Positions 7,856 to 16,669 of a stretch of 36,289 nt of DNA are shown here, piece after piece. A program made the position numbers and the translations under genes. The notes under the pieces are model-generated. The model was given only the letters and a program-made list of their open reading frames with translations. It did no database searches and was not told the origin of the DNA. The first letter of the stretch is position 1. Every line of letters begins with the position of its first letter. The stretch is from Ramlibacter sp. (lineage in GTDB: Bacteria; Pseudomonadota; Gammaproteobacteria; Burkholderiales; Burkholderiaceae_C). Location: assembly GCA_028291885.1 (NCBI GenBank), contig JAQGNJ010000084.1, positions 1-36,289 on the forward strand, read 5' to 3'.

Positions 7856-10198
7856 TCAGGCGCCTGAGGCCAGTGCGGTTTTCGGCGAGTCCTCTGTCGG
7901 CCCGTAGCCATAGTAGGACTCGTAATCTTGCGGCAGGGAGCCGCGCAGCGTCTGAGTCAGGACAACGCCGCGTGGCGTCAGCCCCGCCAGGCGCAGGCGC
8001 CGAAGGGCACTCTTGATGTGGCTCTTGCGGGTTCTGCTGGCTTGAACGACGAAGAGAATGTTCTGCAGCTGGTTGCCCAGGACGATCGAGTCGGCGATTC
8101 CCAGGAGCGGCGGAGCGTCGACGATGACATATTCGATCCCGAGCGTCGCTGCGACGTTCAGCAGCAGGAGCAGCTTGGGGCCCATCAACAGGTCGACCGG
8201 GTTCGGGGGGACGGGACCGGCCGTGAGAACCGACAGGTTCGGCACAGCCGTGCGCATGATCATCTTCTCGCCCCGGCTGTCGCTGGACAACAGGTTCGAC
8301 AGTCCATATTCGTTGGGGATTTCGAGCAGCTTGTGGACCGAGGGATTGCGCATGTCGGCGTCGATCAGCAGCACCCGCTGACCCATTTGAGCGAAGTTGA
8401 TCGCGAGCGCCAGCGCCGTCGTGCTCTTGCCCTCGTTGCGCGTCGTGCTCGTCACCACCAGCCGCTTTGGCGCACCCTCGGGAGTGGAGAACTGCAGCGC
8501 TGTACGAACGGAGCGGTAGGCCTCCGCAAGAGTCGACCGGGGGTCGGAATGCACGTCCAGCGCGACAGACTTGTTGTCTGCACGCTTGCGGTTCACCCTG
8601 GGGATGATGCCCATGAGCGGAAGGCCCAGGATGCGCTCCACCTCGTCGGGAAACTTGATCGAGTCGTCCACGAATTCGAGCACGAACACGATGCACAAGC
8701 CCAGGAAGAGGCCGGCCGCCAATCCAATCAGCAGGTTGCGCGGCAGGTTGGGCTTGTAAGGGAACAGGGATGCCTCGGCCGGATCGACGACGGAAATGTT
8801 GTTGGTGACGACTCCGCCCGAAACTCCCAGCTGCTTGATGCGCTGAAGCAGTCCGTCATACAGCTGCCGGTTGGTGTCCACCTCGCGCTTGAGCAAATTC
8901 AGGTCGATGCTGCTGTCCTGCGTGCTCAGCACCTGTTTGCGGGTCTGGCTCAGCTTGTCACGGATCAGCGATTCCTGCTGCTGGGCAGACTGATATTGCG
9001 CCTGGATGGTGCCCGCGATCGCGCCGATTTCGCTCTTGATCTGGGATTCGACCTCGGCGATCTGCGCCTTGATCTGCTGCATCTTGGGGAAGTCGGGCTT
9101 GTAGATCCGCAGGTTCTGCTGGTATTCGATCTCCAGCTTTGCCTTCTGTTCCTTGTACGACTGAACCGTCTTGTTCTCTCCGACGATCGCGACGTTGTCC
9201 GGGTTCTTCCTGATCTCGTTGTACAGCGCCTCGATCTTGATCCGGTCCTGTTCTGCCTTGGACAGGGCTGCCGCGTAGTCGGTGTAGGTCTGGTTGACCA
9301 CACTGGTCTTCTCGTCCAGCGTCAGGATCTGCTTTTCCTGCGCATAGCGGTTCAGCTTGCGCTCCGACTCCTCGAGCTTTGCCTTGATCTGCTTGATCTG
9401 GTCTTCCAGAAAGGTCTTCGCATAGGAAGACGCCTCCATCTTTCGCTCCAGCCCCATGGCGATATACGCCTGCACCGTCGAGTTGGCGATGCGCGCCGCC
9501 AGTTCGGGGCTGGTGTTTTCAACATGGAGCTTGATCAGGCGCGAACCCCTGACCGGTTCCACCGTCAACGCTTCCAGAAAGCTGCGGAGCACCGCTTCGC
9601 GTCCCAGCACCTCCGTGTTGCGTGTGGAGGGATTCATGAGCTTGCGGTATCCCTGCACGATGCGCTCGAGGTAATCGCCCCGCGAGCGGGTGTCGGCGTC
9701 GCCAGTCGCGCGGTCGCCTCCACCCGGAATTGCGGCGTCCGGTCTGGCTTGAGCAGCCGCGGGCATGGACTGGTCCAGCCGCAACTCGTCGATCACCCGC
9801 TCGGCCAGCGAACGGCTTTTCAGCAACTCGACCTGCGTGGTCAGCGAGTTCGGGTCGTCCGCCGGCTGCTCCCTGTCGGCCTCGTTGTTGAAGCTGACGA
9901 CCCGCGGCGCGCCTCGATCGATTTGCATGATGACTGTCGAGCGGTAAATCGGCGTGCTGAGAAAGGTCCGGACCGCGGCGACGGCGCAAGCCAGGATCAT
10001 CACTGTCAGCAGCGTCCACTTGTGCTTCAGGACGATGCGCAGCAGGTCCGTGAGCGTCAGCGACTCGTCTGCGACCTGGTCTTCCTGCTGGCGCTCCACC
10101 GCGGTCTGCAAGCGGTATGGCTGGCGCAAAGCGACCGCCATGCTCGCGGTCGGCTCGAAGTCGGGTTGGGCGGCGCGCGAAAGGTCTGAGCTGGACAT
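7856..10198 (-). CDS. Polysaccharide co-polymerase with BY-kinase domain (Wzc/EpsB-like)
   Basis: This 780-residue inner-membrane protein should control polymer chain length and couple polymerisation to export. It has an N-terminal Wzz domain with a first membrane span (about 57-78), a long periplasmic coiled coil (about 250-430), a GNVR-like segment and a second span (about 487-509). The C-terminal bacterial tyrosine kinase carries Walker A TTRNEGKST (about 585-593), Walker A' LLIDADMRNP (610-619) and Walker B VIVDAPP (692-698). The tail holds a short tyrosine cluster, YESYYGY at 759-765, the presumed autophosphorylation site. The kinase Walker A has Arg-Asn where relatives often have Pro-Gly. 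It follows the Wza-like gene by 50 bases. Phosphatase partner: the CpsB-family protein at 2381-3157. Confidence 0.92.
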   Translation of the reverse strand: MSSSDLSRAAQPDFEPTASMAVALRQPYRLQTAVERQQEDQVADESLTLTDLLRIVLKHKWTLLTVMILACAVAAVRTFLSTPIYRSTVIMQIDRGAPRVVSFNNEADREQPADDPNSLTTQVELLKSRSLAERVIDELRLDQSMPAAAQARPDAAIPGGGDRATGDADTRSRGDYLERIVQGYRKLMNPSTRNTEVLGREAVLRSFLEALTVEPVRGSRLIKLHVENTSPELAARIANSTVQAYIAMGLERKMEASSYAKTFLEDQIKQIKAKLEESERKLNRYAQEKQILTLDEKTSVVNQTYTDYAAALSKAEQDRIKIEALYNEIRKNPDNVAIVGENKTVQSYKEQKAKLEIEYQQNLRIYKPDFPKMQQIKAQIAEVESQIKSEIGAIAGTIQAQYQSAQQQESLIRDKLSQTRKQVLSTQDSSIDLNLLKREVDTNRQLYDGLLQRIKQLGVSGGVVTNNISVVDPAEASLFPYKPNLPRNLLIGLAAGLFLGLCIVFVLEFVDDSIKFPDEVERILGLPLMGIIPRVNRKRADNKSVALDVHSDPRSTLAEAYRSVRTALQFSTPEGAPKRLVVTSTTRNEGKSTTALALAINFAQMGQRVLLIDADMRNPSVHKLLEIPNEYGLSNLLSSDSRGEKMIMRTAVPNLSVLTAGPVPPNPVDLLMGPKLLLLLNVAATLGIEYVIVDAPPLLGIADSIVLGNQLQNILFVVQASRTRKSHIKSALRRLRLAGLTPRGVVLTQTLRGSLPQDYESYYGYGPTEDSPKTALASGA

Positions 10199-10248
10199 AG
10201 GTGCGATTTATGGGAAACGGTGGCGCACCGGAACGCGCGCTGAGCGGG

Positions 10249-11034
10249 TCATGGGCGGGCAAAGATGGAGAACGGGTTGATCGAATCCAGGATGTCGCGG
10301 AACAAGGAGTCCTTCAGCAACTTCCGGTTGGCGTCGCGCTGCACCACGATCAGGTCGTCACCCCTGATTGCCGGGTCATCGCTCTTGCCGGCGCGGATCT
10401 TGTCCACGTCGAAGGTGGCGACCTGCCGCTCCCCCTTGTCGTTGACCCGGAACAGCATCACTTCGGACGACTCCGCGATGGGACCGAACCCTCCGGCCAG
10501 GGCGAGGGCCCGCAGCAGGGTGATCTGCCCGGTCAGCGGGTAAATGCCGGGCCGCACAACGGCCCCGTCGATGGTGATTCTCTCCGTCGTGAATTCCTTG
10601 ATGAAAACCGAGACCTGGGGATTCTGGAGGTATTTCTCGCTGTATTTGGCCGCAAGATGGGCTTCAATCTGCTGGGCGTTGAGACCCGCCACCGTGACGG
10701 CGCCGATCAGCGGCAGGGTGATTGCCCCTGCCGCATTCACGCGGACGGTGCGCTTGGAGTTGTCCAGGTCCAGCACCTCGATATCCAGCAGGTCGTTCGG
10801 GCCCACCCGGTAGTCCTTTCCGAGGCTGATCTGGGGCATGCCGGAAGCGGGTGGCGACCTGCCGTCGGCGCCATTGGCCGGCAGGTCCGGCGCAGCGGGC
10901 CGGAAGACGCCCGTGCGGGTGTCGATCGGCTTGGACATGGGGGCGGTGGCGCCTTGAACGGTCTGTCCGGTGCAAACCGCGCAGAACGCCAATGTCACCG
11001 TCATGAAAAAAGCACGGCAAATCAGGGACACCAT
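10249..11034 (-). CDS. Polysaccharide export outer-membrane protein (Wza/EpsA-like)
   Basis: The product has 261 residues starting at the ATG at 11034, with GGGG placed 6 bases upstream. A TTG at 11046 is possible but less suited. A signal peptide (about 1-29) ends near TVQGA; I see no clean lipobox, although Cys residues lie in the hydrophobic core. Residues about 70-150 form the polysaccharide export domain: YRVGPNDLLDIEVLDLD, a strand-rich VNAAGAITLPLIG stretch, then helices and QVSVFIKEF. An SLBB-type domain follows (ITIDGAVVRPGIYPLTGQIT). Relatives multimerise into the outer-membrane channel for capsular or exopolysaccharide. The short length suggests a compact EpsA-type member lacking the extra domains of E. 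coli Wza. It is the first gene of the minus-strand locus. Confidence 0.92.
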   Translation of the reverse strand: MVSLICRAFFMTVTLAFCAVCTGQTVQGATAPMSKPIDTRTGVFRPAAPDLPANGADGRSPPASGMPQISLGKDYRVGPNDLLDIEVLDLDNSKRTVRVNAAGAITLPLIGAVTVAGLNAQQIEAHLAAKYSEKYLQNPQVSVFIKEFTTERITIDGAVVRPGIYPLTGQITLLRALALAGGFGPIAESSEVMLFRVNDKGERQVATFDVDKIRAGKSDDPAIRGDDLIVVQRDANRKLLKDSLFRDILDSINPFSIFARP

Positions 11035-11396
11035 TTTCAACCCCAAAAGCTCGATTTTACCGCAGCGGCTCTGCTGCGCCTATTAGAGGAGCAACTGCCA
11101 CGGTTAACATTCTGCCCAACCGCGAGGCCGAAAAGGACGGGTCCGGTCCAAGCGCGGGCGTGTCAATTCAGCTGGCCATCTGCGGCACGGGCACAGCGGC
11201 GGTCTTCGGGGTCAGAAGCCATCAAACCCGTCGAGCGGGCGCTCTATCAAGGAATGAAGTCGGTCGGAAGAAATTCTTTTCTGACGCCAATGGAGTGGTT
11301 CCCTGTGTCGCTTTGGGTGACGAATCCAGCTCCGACCACGCAGCTTTCATTCCGCCCCACAATTTGCTTCGTCCTGAAAAGACGTGCTGGAAATGC
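11035..11396. other. Intergenic region between polysaccharide locus and tRNA-Leu
   Basis: About 360 bases hold no gene I can support. Besides the weak promoter/operator near 11054-11078, a perfect TTGACA occurs on the minus strand at 11166-11161, but the sequence 16-18 bases on is GC-rich and offers no -10. No repeat of the tRNA end is seen here. Confidence 0.6.
11054..11078 (-). promoter_or_regulatory. Candidate promoter/operator of the polysaccharide locus
   Basis: On the minus strand TAAAAT (11059-11054) could be a -10 element; no good -35 is present at 16-18 bases. Directly upstream lies an inverted repeat, CGCAGC and GCTGCG around a 6-base centre (11061-11078), where a regulator could bind. 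Weak evidence. Confidence 0.3.
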
Positions 11397-11483
11397 TGGT
11401 GCCGGAGGCCGGAATCGAACCGGCACGGTATCTCTACCGGGGGATTTTGAGTCCCCTGCGTCTACCAATTTCACCACTCCGGC
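11397..11483 (-). tRNA. tRNA-Leu (anticodon CAA)
   Basis: An 87-base class II tRNA. The 5' arm GCCGGAG pairs with CTCCGGC, a discriminator A follows, and CCA is encoded (11399-11397). The anticodon stem GGGGA/TCCCC encloses CTCAAAA, placing CAA as the anticodon, which reads UUG. The long variable arm and the GGTTCGATTCC T-arm are typical of leucine tRNAs. Its 3' end faces the polysaccharide locus. Confidence 0.96.
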
Positions 11484-11524
11484 AGCGGAAAAGCGAAGCC
11501 AGAAATTATGGCACAGTGACGTCC

Positions 11525-12427
11525 ATGAATTACCCAACCATCGAAGACGCGATCGGTCGGACGCCGCTGGTCGCGCTGCAACGGATCGGTGCGGCGGAGA
11601 ACGCGAAGCGGGGCAACGTCATCCTCGGAAAACTCGAAGGCAACAACCCGGCCGGCTCCGTCAAGGACCGGCCGGCGCTGTCGATGATCAAGCGCGCCGA
11701 GGAGCGCGGCGAGATCAAGCCGGGGGACACGCTGATCGAGGCGACCTCAGGCAACACCGGCATTGCCCTGGCGATGGCGGCGGCGATCAAAGGCTACCGG
11801 ATGATCCTGATCATGCCGGAGGACCTGTCGATCGAGCGCGCCCAGACCATGAAGGCCTTCGGAGCCGAGCTGATGCTGACGCCCAAGAGCGGCGGCATGG
11901 AATATGCCCGGGACCTTGCCGAGAACATGCAGCGCGAAGGCAAGGGACGGGTTCTCGACCAGTTCGCCAACCAGGACAACCCCCGCATCCACTACGAGAC
12001 CACGGGCCCGGAGATCTGGGCCGACACCAAGGGCAGGATCACCCATTTCGTCAGCGCGATGGGCACCACCGGCACGATCACCGGCGTCTCCCATTTCCTG
12101 AAGGAAAAGAATCCCTCCGTGCAGATCGTCGGGGCGGAGCCGAGCGAAGGCTCGCGCATCCCGGGCATCCGCAAGTGGCCGGCGGAATACCTGCCCAAGA
12201 TCCATGATCCGTCGGCCGTCGACCAGATGGTCGCGGTGCGCCAGGACGATGCCGAGGAAATGTGCAGGCGGCTGGCCCGCGAAGAGGGCATCTTTGCCGG
12301 TATCTCGGCGGCGGGTGCCTGCTGGGTGGCGCTGGAGATCGCCAGGAAAGTGGAGAACGCCACTATCGTCTTCGTTGTCTGCGACCGGGGCGACCGCTAT
12401 CTGTCCACCGGCGTTTTCCCGGCATGA
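11525..12427 (+). CDS. cysM: Cysteine synthase B (O-acetylserine sulfhydrylase, CysM type)
   Basis: This 300-residue PLP enzyme makes L-cysteine from O-acetylserine and sulfide or thiosulfate in the cytosol. Lys47 in GNNPAGSVKDRP is the PLP-binding lysine, TSGNTG at residues 74-79 binds the substrate carboxylate, and AMGTTGTITG is the phosphate-binding loop. The NNPAGSVKDRPA stretch and length favour the CysM over the CysK branch. The ATG at 11525 lies only 41 bases from the 5' end of the divergent tRNA-Leu, so both promoters must share that short gap; no classical SD is obvious. Its stop overlaps the next start (ATGA), so cysM leads an operon that continues into a Nudix gene and the dTDP-rhamnose genes. 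Confidence 0.93.
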   Translation: MNYPTIEDAIGRTPLVALQRIGAAENAKRGNVILGKLEGNNPAGSVKDRPALSMIKRAEERGEIKPGDTLIEATSGNTGIALAMAAAIKGYRMILIMPEDLSIERAQTMKAFGAELMLTPKSGGMEYARDLAENMQREGKGRVLDQFANQDNPRIHYETTGPEIWADTKGRITHFVSAMGTTGTITGVSHFLKEKNPSVQIVGAEPSEGSRIPGIRKWPAEYLPKIHDPSAVDQMVAVRQDDAEEMCRRLAREEGIFAGISAAGACWVALEIARKVENATIVFVVCDRGDRYLSTGVFPA

Positions 12428-12951
12428 GCCACGAATTCAGGTTCTGCCCGAACTGCGCAACGCCGCTCGAACTTCTGGCCCTGGTCGAGGACGGTGGCGA
12501 GAAAGAGCGGCTGCGCTGCGTCGCCTGCGGCTGGACTCACTGGAACAATCCGACGCCGGTGCTGGCCGCGGTCATCGAGTACCGGGACCAGATCCTGCTG
12601 GCGCGCAATGCTGCCTGGCAGCACAAGATGTACGCCCTCATCACCGGCTTCATGGAAGCGGGGGAATCGCCGCAGGAGGGGATCGCCCGCGAGATCAAGG
12701 AAGAGACGGACCTGGATGCGACCGAACTCAACCTGATCGGCGTTTACGATTTCCAGCGCATGAACCAGGTGATCATCGCTTTTCACGCCGTCGCCCACGG
12801 AGAAGTGAAGCTTTCGCCGGAACTGGTGGACTACAAGCTCTATGACTACCACACGGTGAAGTGCTGGCCCGCAGGCACCGGATACGCCTTGGCGGACTGG
12901 CTGCGGGGCCGCGGCGTCCAGCCCCAGTTCATCGAGTTCAAGCGGCCCTGA
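12424..12951 (+). CDS. Nudix hydrolase with N-terminal zinc ribbon
   Basis: The 175-residue protein begins with a zinc-ribbon pattern: CPNC at residues 8-11 and CVAC at 32-35. The Nudix box runs from Gly75 to Leu97, with Glu81, Arg89-Glu90 and Glu93-Glu94 in the canonical spacing; the usual late Gly is Asp96. Such enzymes cleave nucleoside diphosphates linked to another group (X). The zinc ribbon before the Nudix fold recalls NudC-type NADH/NAD-capped RNA pyrophosphatases, but the protein is shorter and the substrate cannot be told from sequence. The ATG at 12424 overlaps the cysM stop, so translation is probably coupled. The dTDP-rhamnose genes start 12 bases later. Confidence 0.88.
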   Translation: MSHEFRFCPNCATPLELLALVEDGGEKERLRCVACGWTHWNNPTPVLAAVIEYRDQILLARNAAWQHKMYALITGFMEAGESPQEGIAREIKEETDLDATELNLIGVYDFQRMNQVIIAFHAVAHGEVKLSPELVDYKLYDYHTVKCWPAGTGYALADWLRGRGVQPQFIEFKRP

Positions 12952-12963
12952 GAGCCTGGTCCA

Positions 12964-13884
12964 ATGAAAATCCTTCTGTTGGGAAAGAACGGCCAGGTCG
13001 GCTGGGAACTGCAGCGCAGCCTCTCCATTCTGGGCCACATCGTGGCGCTCGACCGCCGCTCGCAAGACCTTTGCGGCGACCTCACGAATCTCCAGGGGTT
13101 GGCGGAGACGGTCAGGCAGGTGCGACCGGATGTGATCGTGAACGCCGCGGCGTACACCGCGGTCGACAAGGCGGAGAGTGAGCCCGACATGGCCTCGGTC
13201 GTCAATGCAGCCGCTCCGGCCCTGCTGGCCAAGGAGGCGGAGCGACTCGGCGCATGGCTGGTTCACTACAGCACCGACTATGTGTTCGACGGCTCCGGCA
13301 GCCGCCCATGGACGGAAACGGATCTGCCCGCGCCATTGAGCGTGTATGGGCGCACGAAACTCGAGGGGGAGCAAGCCGTCGCCACGCACTGCCAACGCCA
13401 CATGATCCTGCGCACCAGCTGGGTCTATGGCGCGCGCGGTAGCAACTTCATCCGGACGATGCTCCGCCTGGCGCGGGAGCGCGAGCGACTGACCGTCGTG
13501 GACGACCAGCATGGCGCGCCCACCTCCGCGGAGTTGCTCGCAGACGTGACCGCCCTTGCCATTCACCAGCTGACGGGGCCCGCCTCGGGCGACAAAGCTG
13601 GGCAACTGGCGGGTATCTATCACCTGGCTGCCGCAGGCGAAACGACATGGCACGGTTATGCGACGCATGTGCTGGCGCAAGCCAGGCGGATCCGGCCGAA
13701 AAGTGAGCACAAGGCGGTCGACGTGGCGCCAGTCACCAGCGACGCCTTTGCGACCGCTGCGACGCGGCCGCGAAACTCGCGGCTGGACACGGCTAAACTG
13801 CAAGCGGTCTTTGGCTTGACGTTGCCGGCGTGGCAGCAAGGTGTCGATCGCGTTCTCGCTGAAATCCTGTCAGTGCCGGAGTAA
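12964..13884 (+). CDS. rfbD: dTDP-4-dehydrorhamnose reductase
   Basis: The product has 306 residues. It catalyses the last step to dTDP-L-rhamnose, reducing dTDP-4-keto-L-rhamnose with NAD(P)H. The N-terminal Rossmann motif is GKNGQVG (residues 7-13). The short-chain dehydrogenase catalytic set is visible: Ser103/Thr104 in HYSTDYVFDG, and Tyr128 and Lys132 in YGRTK. The start follows the Nudix gene by 12 bases without a strong SD. It opens the rfbD-A-C-B run, a gene order different from the common BDAC order. The genes for the rhamnosyltransferases that use the product are not in the window. Confidence 0.95.
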   Translation: MKILLLGKNGQVGWELQRSLSILGHIVALDRRSQDLCGDLTNLQGLAETVRQVRPDVIVNAAAYTAVDKAESEPDMASVVNAAAPALLAKEAERLGAWLVHYSTDYVFDGSGSRPWTETDLPAPLSVYGRTKLEGEQAVATHCQRHMILRTSWVYGARGSNFIRTMLRLARERERLTVVDDQHGAPTSAELLADVTALAIHQLTGPASGDKAGQLAGIYHLAAAGETTWHGYATHVLAQARRIRPKSEHKAVDVAPVTSDAFATAATRPRNSRLDTAKLQAVFGLTLPAWQQGVDRVLAEILSVPE

Positions 13885-13911
13885 AGGCTTCGGCCAGAAA
13901 CGAATCCAAAA

Positions 13912-14799
13912 ATGCTTCCTCGCAAAGGCATCATCCTCGCCGGTGGCTCCGGCACCCGGCTGCACCCCGCCACCCTGGCGATCAGCAAGCAACTGCTGCC
14001 GGTGTACGACAAGCCGATGATTTACTACCCGCTGAGCACGCTCATGCTCGCGGGAATCCGGAACGTCCTCGTGATCAGCACACCGCAGGACACACCTCGG
14101 TTCGCACAACTGCTGGGCGACGGGAGCCAGTGGGGGATGAACCTGAGTTATGCGGTCCAACCCAGCCCGGATGGCCTGGCGCAGGCCTTCATCATCGGCG
14201 CCGGTTTCATCGGGGACGGTCCGAGTGCTCTGGTCCTGGGCGACAACGTCTTTCACGGACACGATTTCGTGCAACTGCTGTCGCAGGCGGATCGCCAGGA
14301 AGACGGCGCGACCGTCTTTGCCTACCACGTGAACGATCCCGAGCGCTATGGCGTTGTCGCTTTCGACCAGGACGGAAAAGCCAGCAGCATCGAAGAGAAG
14401 CCGGCTGTGCCCAAAAGCAATTACGCGGTCACGGGCCTGTATTTCTACGACCGCCATGTGGTCGAAATCGCAAGATCGATCCGTCCCAGCGCAAGAGGAG
14501 AGCTGGAGATCACCGCGGTCAACCAGATCTACCTCGCTCAAGGCCAGCTCAATGTGCAGATGATGAAGCGCGGTTACGCCTGGCTCGATACGGGCACGCA
14601 CGACAGCCTGCTCGAAGCCAGCCAGTTCATCGCGACGCTGGAGCACCGCCAGGGGCTGAAGATCGCATGCCCGGAAGAAATCGCCTGGCGCAGCGGCTTC
14701 ATCAACACCGAGCAATTCGAGAAGCTGGCCAAGCCACTGGCCAACAACGGTTATGGACAATACATGCTGCGCCTGCTGAAAGACGAGAAAAAGGGATGA
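13912..14799 (+). CDS. rfbA: Glucose-1-phosphate thymidylyltransferase
   Basis: The 295-residue enzyme joins dTTP and glucose 1-phosphate to make dTDP-glucose, the first and feedback-controlled step of dTDP-rhamnose synthesis. The nucleotidyltransferase signature [11 protein letters not shown] lies near the N-terminus, followed by [25 protein letters not shown] carries the metal-binding Asp, and EEKP and TGLYFYD are also family hallmarks. Length matches RmlA. It starts 27 bases after rfbD and its TGA overlaps the rfbC start (ATGA), preceded by AAAAAGG. Confidence 0.96.
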   Translation: MLPRKGIILAGGSGTRLHPATLAISKQLLPVYDKPMIYYPLSTLMLAGIRNVLVISTPQDTPRFAQLLGDGSQWGMNLSYAVQPSPDGLAQAFIIGAGFIGDGPSALVLGDNVFHGHDFVQLLSQADRQEDGATVFAYHVNDPERYGVVAFDQDGKASSIEEKPAVPKSNYAVTGLYFYDRHVVEIARSIRPSARGELEITAVNQIYLAQGQLNVQMMKRGYAWLDTGTHDSLLEASQFIATLEHRQGLKIACPEEIAWRSGFINTEQFEKLAKPLANNGYGQYMLRLLKDEKKG

Positions 14800-15344
14800 G
14801 GACAATTCCGACTGCAATTGCCGAAGTCCTGATCGTCGAGCCCCAAGTCCATGGCGATGCGCGTGGCTTTTTTTTCGAGAGTTTCAACCAGCGAGCCTTT
14901 GAAGCGGCGGCCGGCGTCGGCGCGACCTTTGTGCAGGACAACCACAGCCGCAGCGGCAAAGGTGTGCTGCGCGGCTTGCACTACCAGATCAGGCAGCCCC
15001 AGGGCAAGCTGGTTCGGGTCGTGCGCGGGTCCGCGTTCGACGTGGCCGTCGATATCCGCAGGGGCTCGCCCACGTTCGGCCGCTGGGTAGGCGTCGAGTT
15101 GAGCGAGGAAAATCACCGTCAACTGTGGGTTCCGCCAGGTTTCGCGCATGGATTCGTCGTCACGAGCGAATCCGCCGACTTCCTGTACAAGGCCACCGAC
15201 TACTACGCGCCGCAGCACGAGCGCTGCATCGCGTGGGATGACCCCGAGATCGGGATCGAGTGGCCGCTCGACTGTCCCCCGAGCCTTTCGGCCAAGGACA
15301 AGGCAGGCGTGAAGCTTGCAAACGCAGAGGTGTTCGAAGCATGA
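14796..15344 (+). CDS. rfbC: dTDP-4-dehydrorhamnose 3,5-epimerase
   Basis: This 182-residue cupin enzyme epimerises C3 and C5 of dTDP-4-keto-6-deoxyglucose. It shows the family core: [11 protein letters not shown], then [18 protein letters not shown] with catalytic His62 in GLHYQ, a [14 protein letters not shown] stretch, and [19 protein letters not shown] near the end is also typical. The start at 14796 is set by the ATGA overlap with rfbA and a GGG just upstream. Its own stop overlaps the rfbB start, so three successive genes are translationally coupled. Confidence 0.95.
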   Translation: MRTIPTAIAEVLIVEPQVHGDARGFFFESFNQRAFEAAAGVGATFVQDNHSRSGKGVLRGLHYQIRQPQGKLVRVVRGSAFDVAVDIRRGSPTFGRWVGVELSEENHRQLWVPPGFAHGFVVTSESADFLYKATDYYAPQHERCIAWDDPEIGIEWPLDCPPSLSAKDKAGVKLANAEVFEA

Positions 15345-16432
15345 TTCTGGTTACGGGCGGCGCGGGATTCATCGGCTCGAACTTCGTCCTTGACTGGCTC
15401 GCGGCAGGCCAGGAGCCCGTGGTCAATCTGGACAAGCTGACCTACGCCGGCAACCTGCAGAACCTGGCCGAGGTTCAGGGCAATCCGGGCCACCATTTCG
15501 TGCAGGGCGACATCGGCGACTTCGACCTGGTTCGGGGGTTGCTGGAGAAGCACCGCCCGCGCGCCCTGATCAACTTCGCTGCGGAATCGCACGTGGATCG
15601 CTCCATCCACGGGCCGGAAGAATTCATCCAGACCAACGTCGTCGGGACCTTCCAACTCCTGGAGGCCGTCCGGGCCTATTTCGCGGCCCTGGACGCGCAG
15701 GAGAAGAGCCGGTTCCGCTTTCTTCACGTTTCGACCGACGAGGTGTACGGCTCCCTGGCCAAGGACGATCCGGCGTTCAAGGAGTCCAGCCGCTATGAGC
15801 CCAACAGTCCGTACTCGGCAAGCAAGGCCGCGAGCGACCATCTGGTGCGGGCCTACCACCACACGTACGGGCTTCCGGTGGTCACGACCAACTGTTCGAA
15901 CAACTACGGCCCGTATCACTTTCCGGAAAAGCTGATTCCGCTGATGATCGTGAACGCCCTTGCCGGCAAGCCGCTGCCGGTCTACGGCGACGGCCAGCAG
16001 GTTCGCGACTGGCTTTACGTGAAGGACCATTGCAGCGCCATCCGCCGCGTGCTCGAGTCCGGCCGGCTCGGGGAAACCTACAACGTCGGCGGCTGGAACG
16101 AAAAGCCGAACATCGAGATCGTCCACAGCATCTGCGCCATCCTCGACCAGTTGCGCCCCGCAGCAGGGGGCAAGAGCTACCGGGAGCAGATCGCCTACGT
16201 TGCGGACCGTCCCGGTCATGACCGGCGTTATGCTATCGACGCCAGCAAGATCGAGCAGGAACTCGGCTGGCGGCCGGCCGAGACGTTCGAGAGCGGGATC
16301 CGCAAGACAGTCCAGTGGTACCTCGATCACACAGCCTGGGTCGAAAACGTCCAGAGCGGCGCCTATCGGCAGTGGATCGAGTCGAATTACCAGGACCGCG
16401 AGGCGTCCGCCCCCCACAGGAGTCACGCATGA
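15341..16432 (+). CDS. rfbB: dTDP-glucose 4,6-dehydratase
   Basis: The 363-residue extended short-chain dehydrogenase converts dTDP-glucose to dTDP-4-keto-6-deoxyglucose using bound NAD. The Rossmann motif GGAGFIG is at residues 6-12. The catalytic STDE motif has Thr132-Asp133-Glu134, and Tyr158 and Lys162 form YxxxK in [19 protein letters not shown] and [11 protein letters not shown] are further RmlB signatures. The ATG at 15341 overlaps the rfbC stop. Although rfbB acts second in the pathway, it is placed last of the four. Its TGA overlaps the tusA start. Confidence 0.96.
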   Translation: MILVTGGAGFIGSNFVLDWLAAGQEPVVNLDKLTYAGNLQNLAEVQGNPGHHFVQGDIGDFDLVRGLLEKHRPRALINFAAESHVDRSIHGPEEFIQTNVVGTFQLLEAVRAYFAALDAQEKSRFRFLHVSTDEVYGSLAKDDPAFKESSRYEPNSPYSASKAASDHLVRAYHHTYGLPVVTTNCSNNYGPYHFPEKLIPLMIVNALAGKPLPVYGDGQQVRDWLYVKDHCSAIRRVLESGRLGETYNVGGWNEKPNIEIVHSICAILDQLRPAAGGKSYREQIAYVADRPGHDRRYAIDASKIEQELGWRPAETFESGIRKTVQWYLDHTAWVENVQSGAYRQWIESNYQDREASAPHRSHA

Positions 16433-16656
16433 AGATCGACAAGGAAATCGACACCCGGGGCTTGAACTGCCCGCTGCCTATCCTGAAGGCAAAGAAGGCG
16501 CTGACGGACATGCACACCGGTGAGCTGCTGAAGGTGATTTCCACCGACGCCGGCTCGGTGCGGGATTTCCAGGCGTTCGCCAAGCAGACCGGAAACGAAC
16601 TGGTCGAGCAGCAGAACGCCGGCCAGGAATTCATCCACGTCCTGCGGCGGCGCTGA
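16429..16656 (+). CDS. tusA: TusA-family sulfurtransferase
   Basis: This 75-residue protein has the SirA/TusA fold. The persulfide-carrying cysteine is Cys14 in the [12 protein letters not shown] motif, the family's CPxP signature. TusA passes sulfur from a cysteine desulfurase to partners such as tRNA 2-thiolation or molybdenum cofactor enzymes. The ATG at 16429 has AGGAG 7 bases upstream and overlaps the rfbB stop. Being last in a transcript that starts with cysM means a sulfur-assimilation gene and a sulfur-relay gene bracket the dTDP-rhamnose genes. Which tusA paralogue this is cannot be decided here. Confidence 0.9.
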   Translation: MKIDKEIDTRGLNCPLPILKAKKALTDMHTGELLKVISTDAGSVRDFQAFAKQTGNELVEQQNAGQEFIHVLRRR

Positions 16657-16665
16657 TCGCCGCCG
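16645..16665. terminator. Candidate bidirectional hairpin between tusA and galU
   Basis: CGGCGGCG and CGCCGCCG pair as an 8-bp stem around a 5-base loop, covering the tusA stop and ending 4 bases before the galU stop on the other strand. No U-run follows on either side, so its role as terminator is uncertain. Confidence 0.4.
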
Positions 16666-16669
16666 TGCT

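Noticed and set aside
7928-10189. Long plus-strand open frame over the co-polymerase/kinase gene
   Set aside because: Antisense shadow; the minus strand carries Walker motifs and the Wzz domain.
11161-11166. Perfect TTGACA on the minus strand upstream of the Wza-like gene
   Set aside because: No AT-rich -10 occurs 15-19 bases downstream; the region is GC-rich.
10201-12207. Plus-strand open frame spanning the Wza-like gene, the tRNA and cysM
   Set aside because: It crosses a tRNA and runs out of frame through cysM, so it cannot be a real gene.
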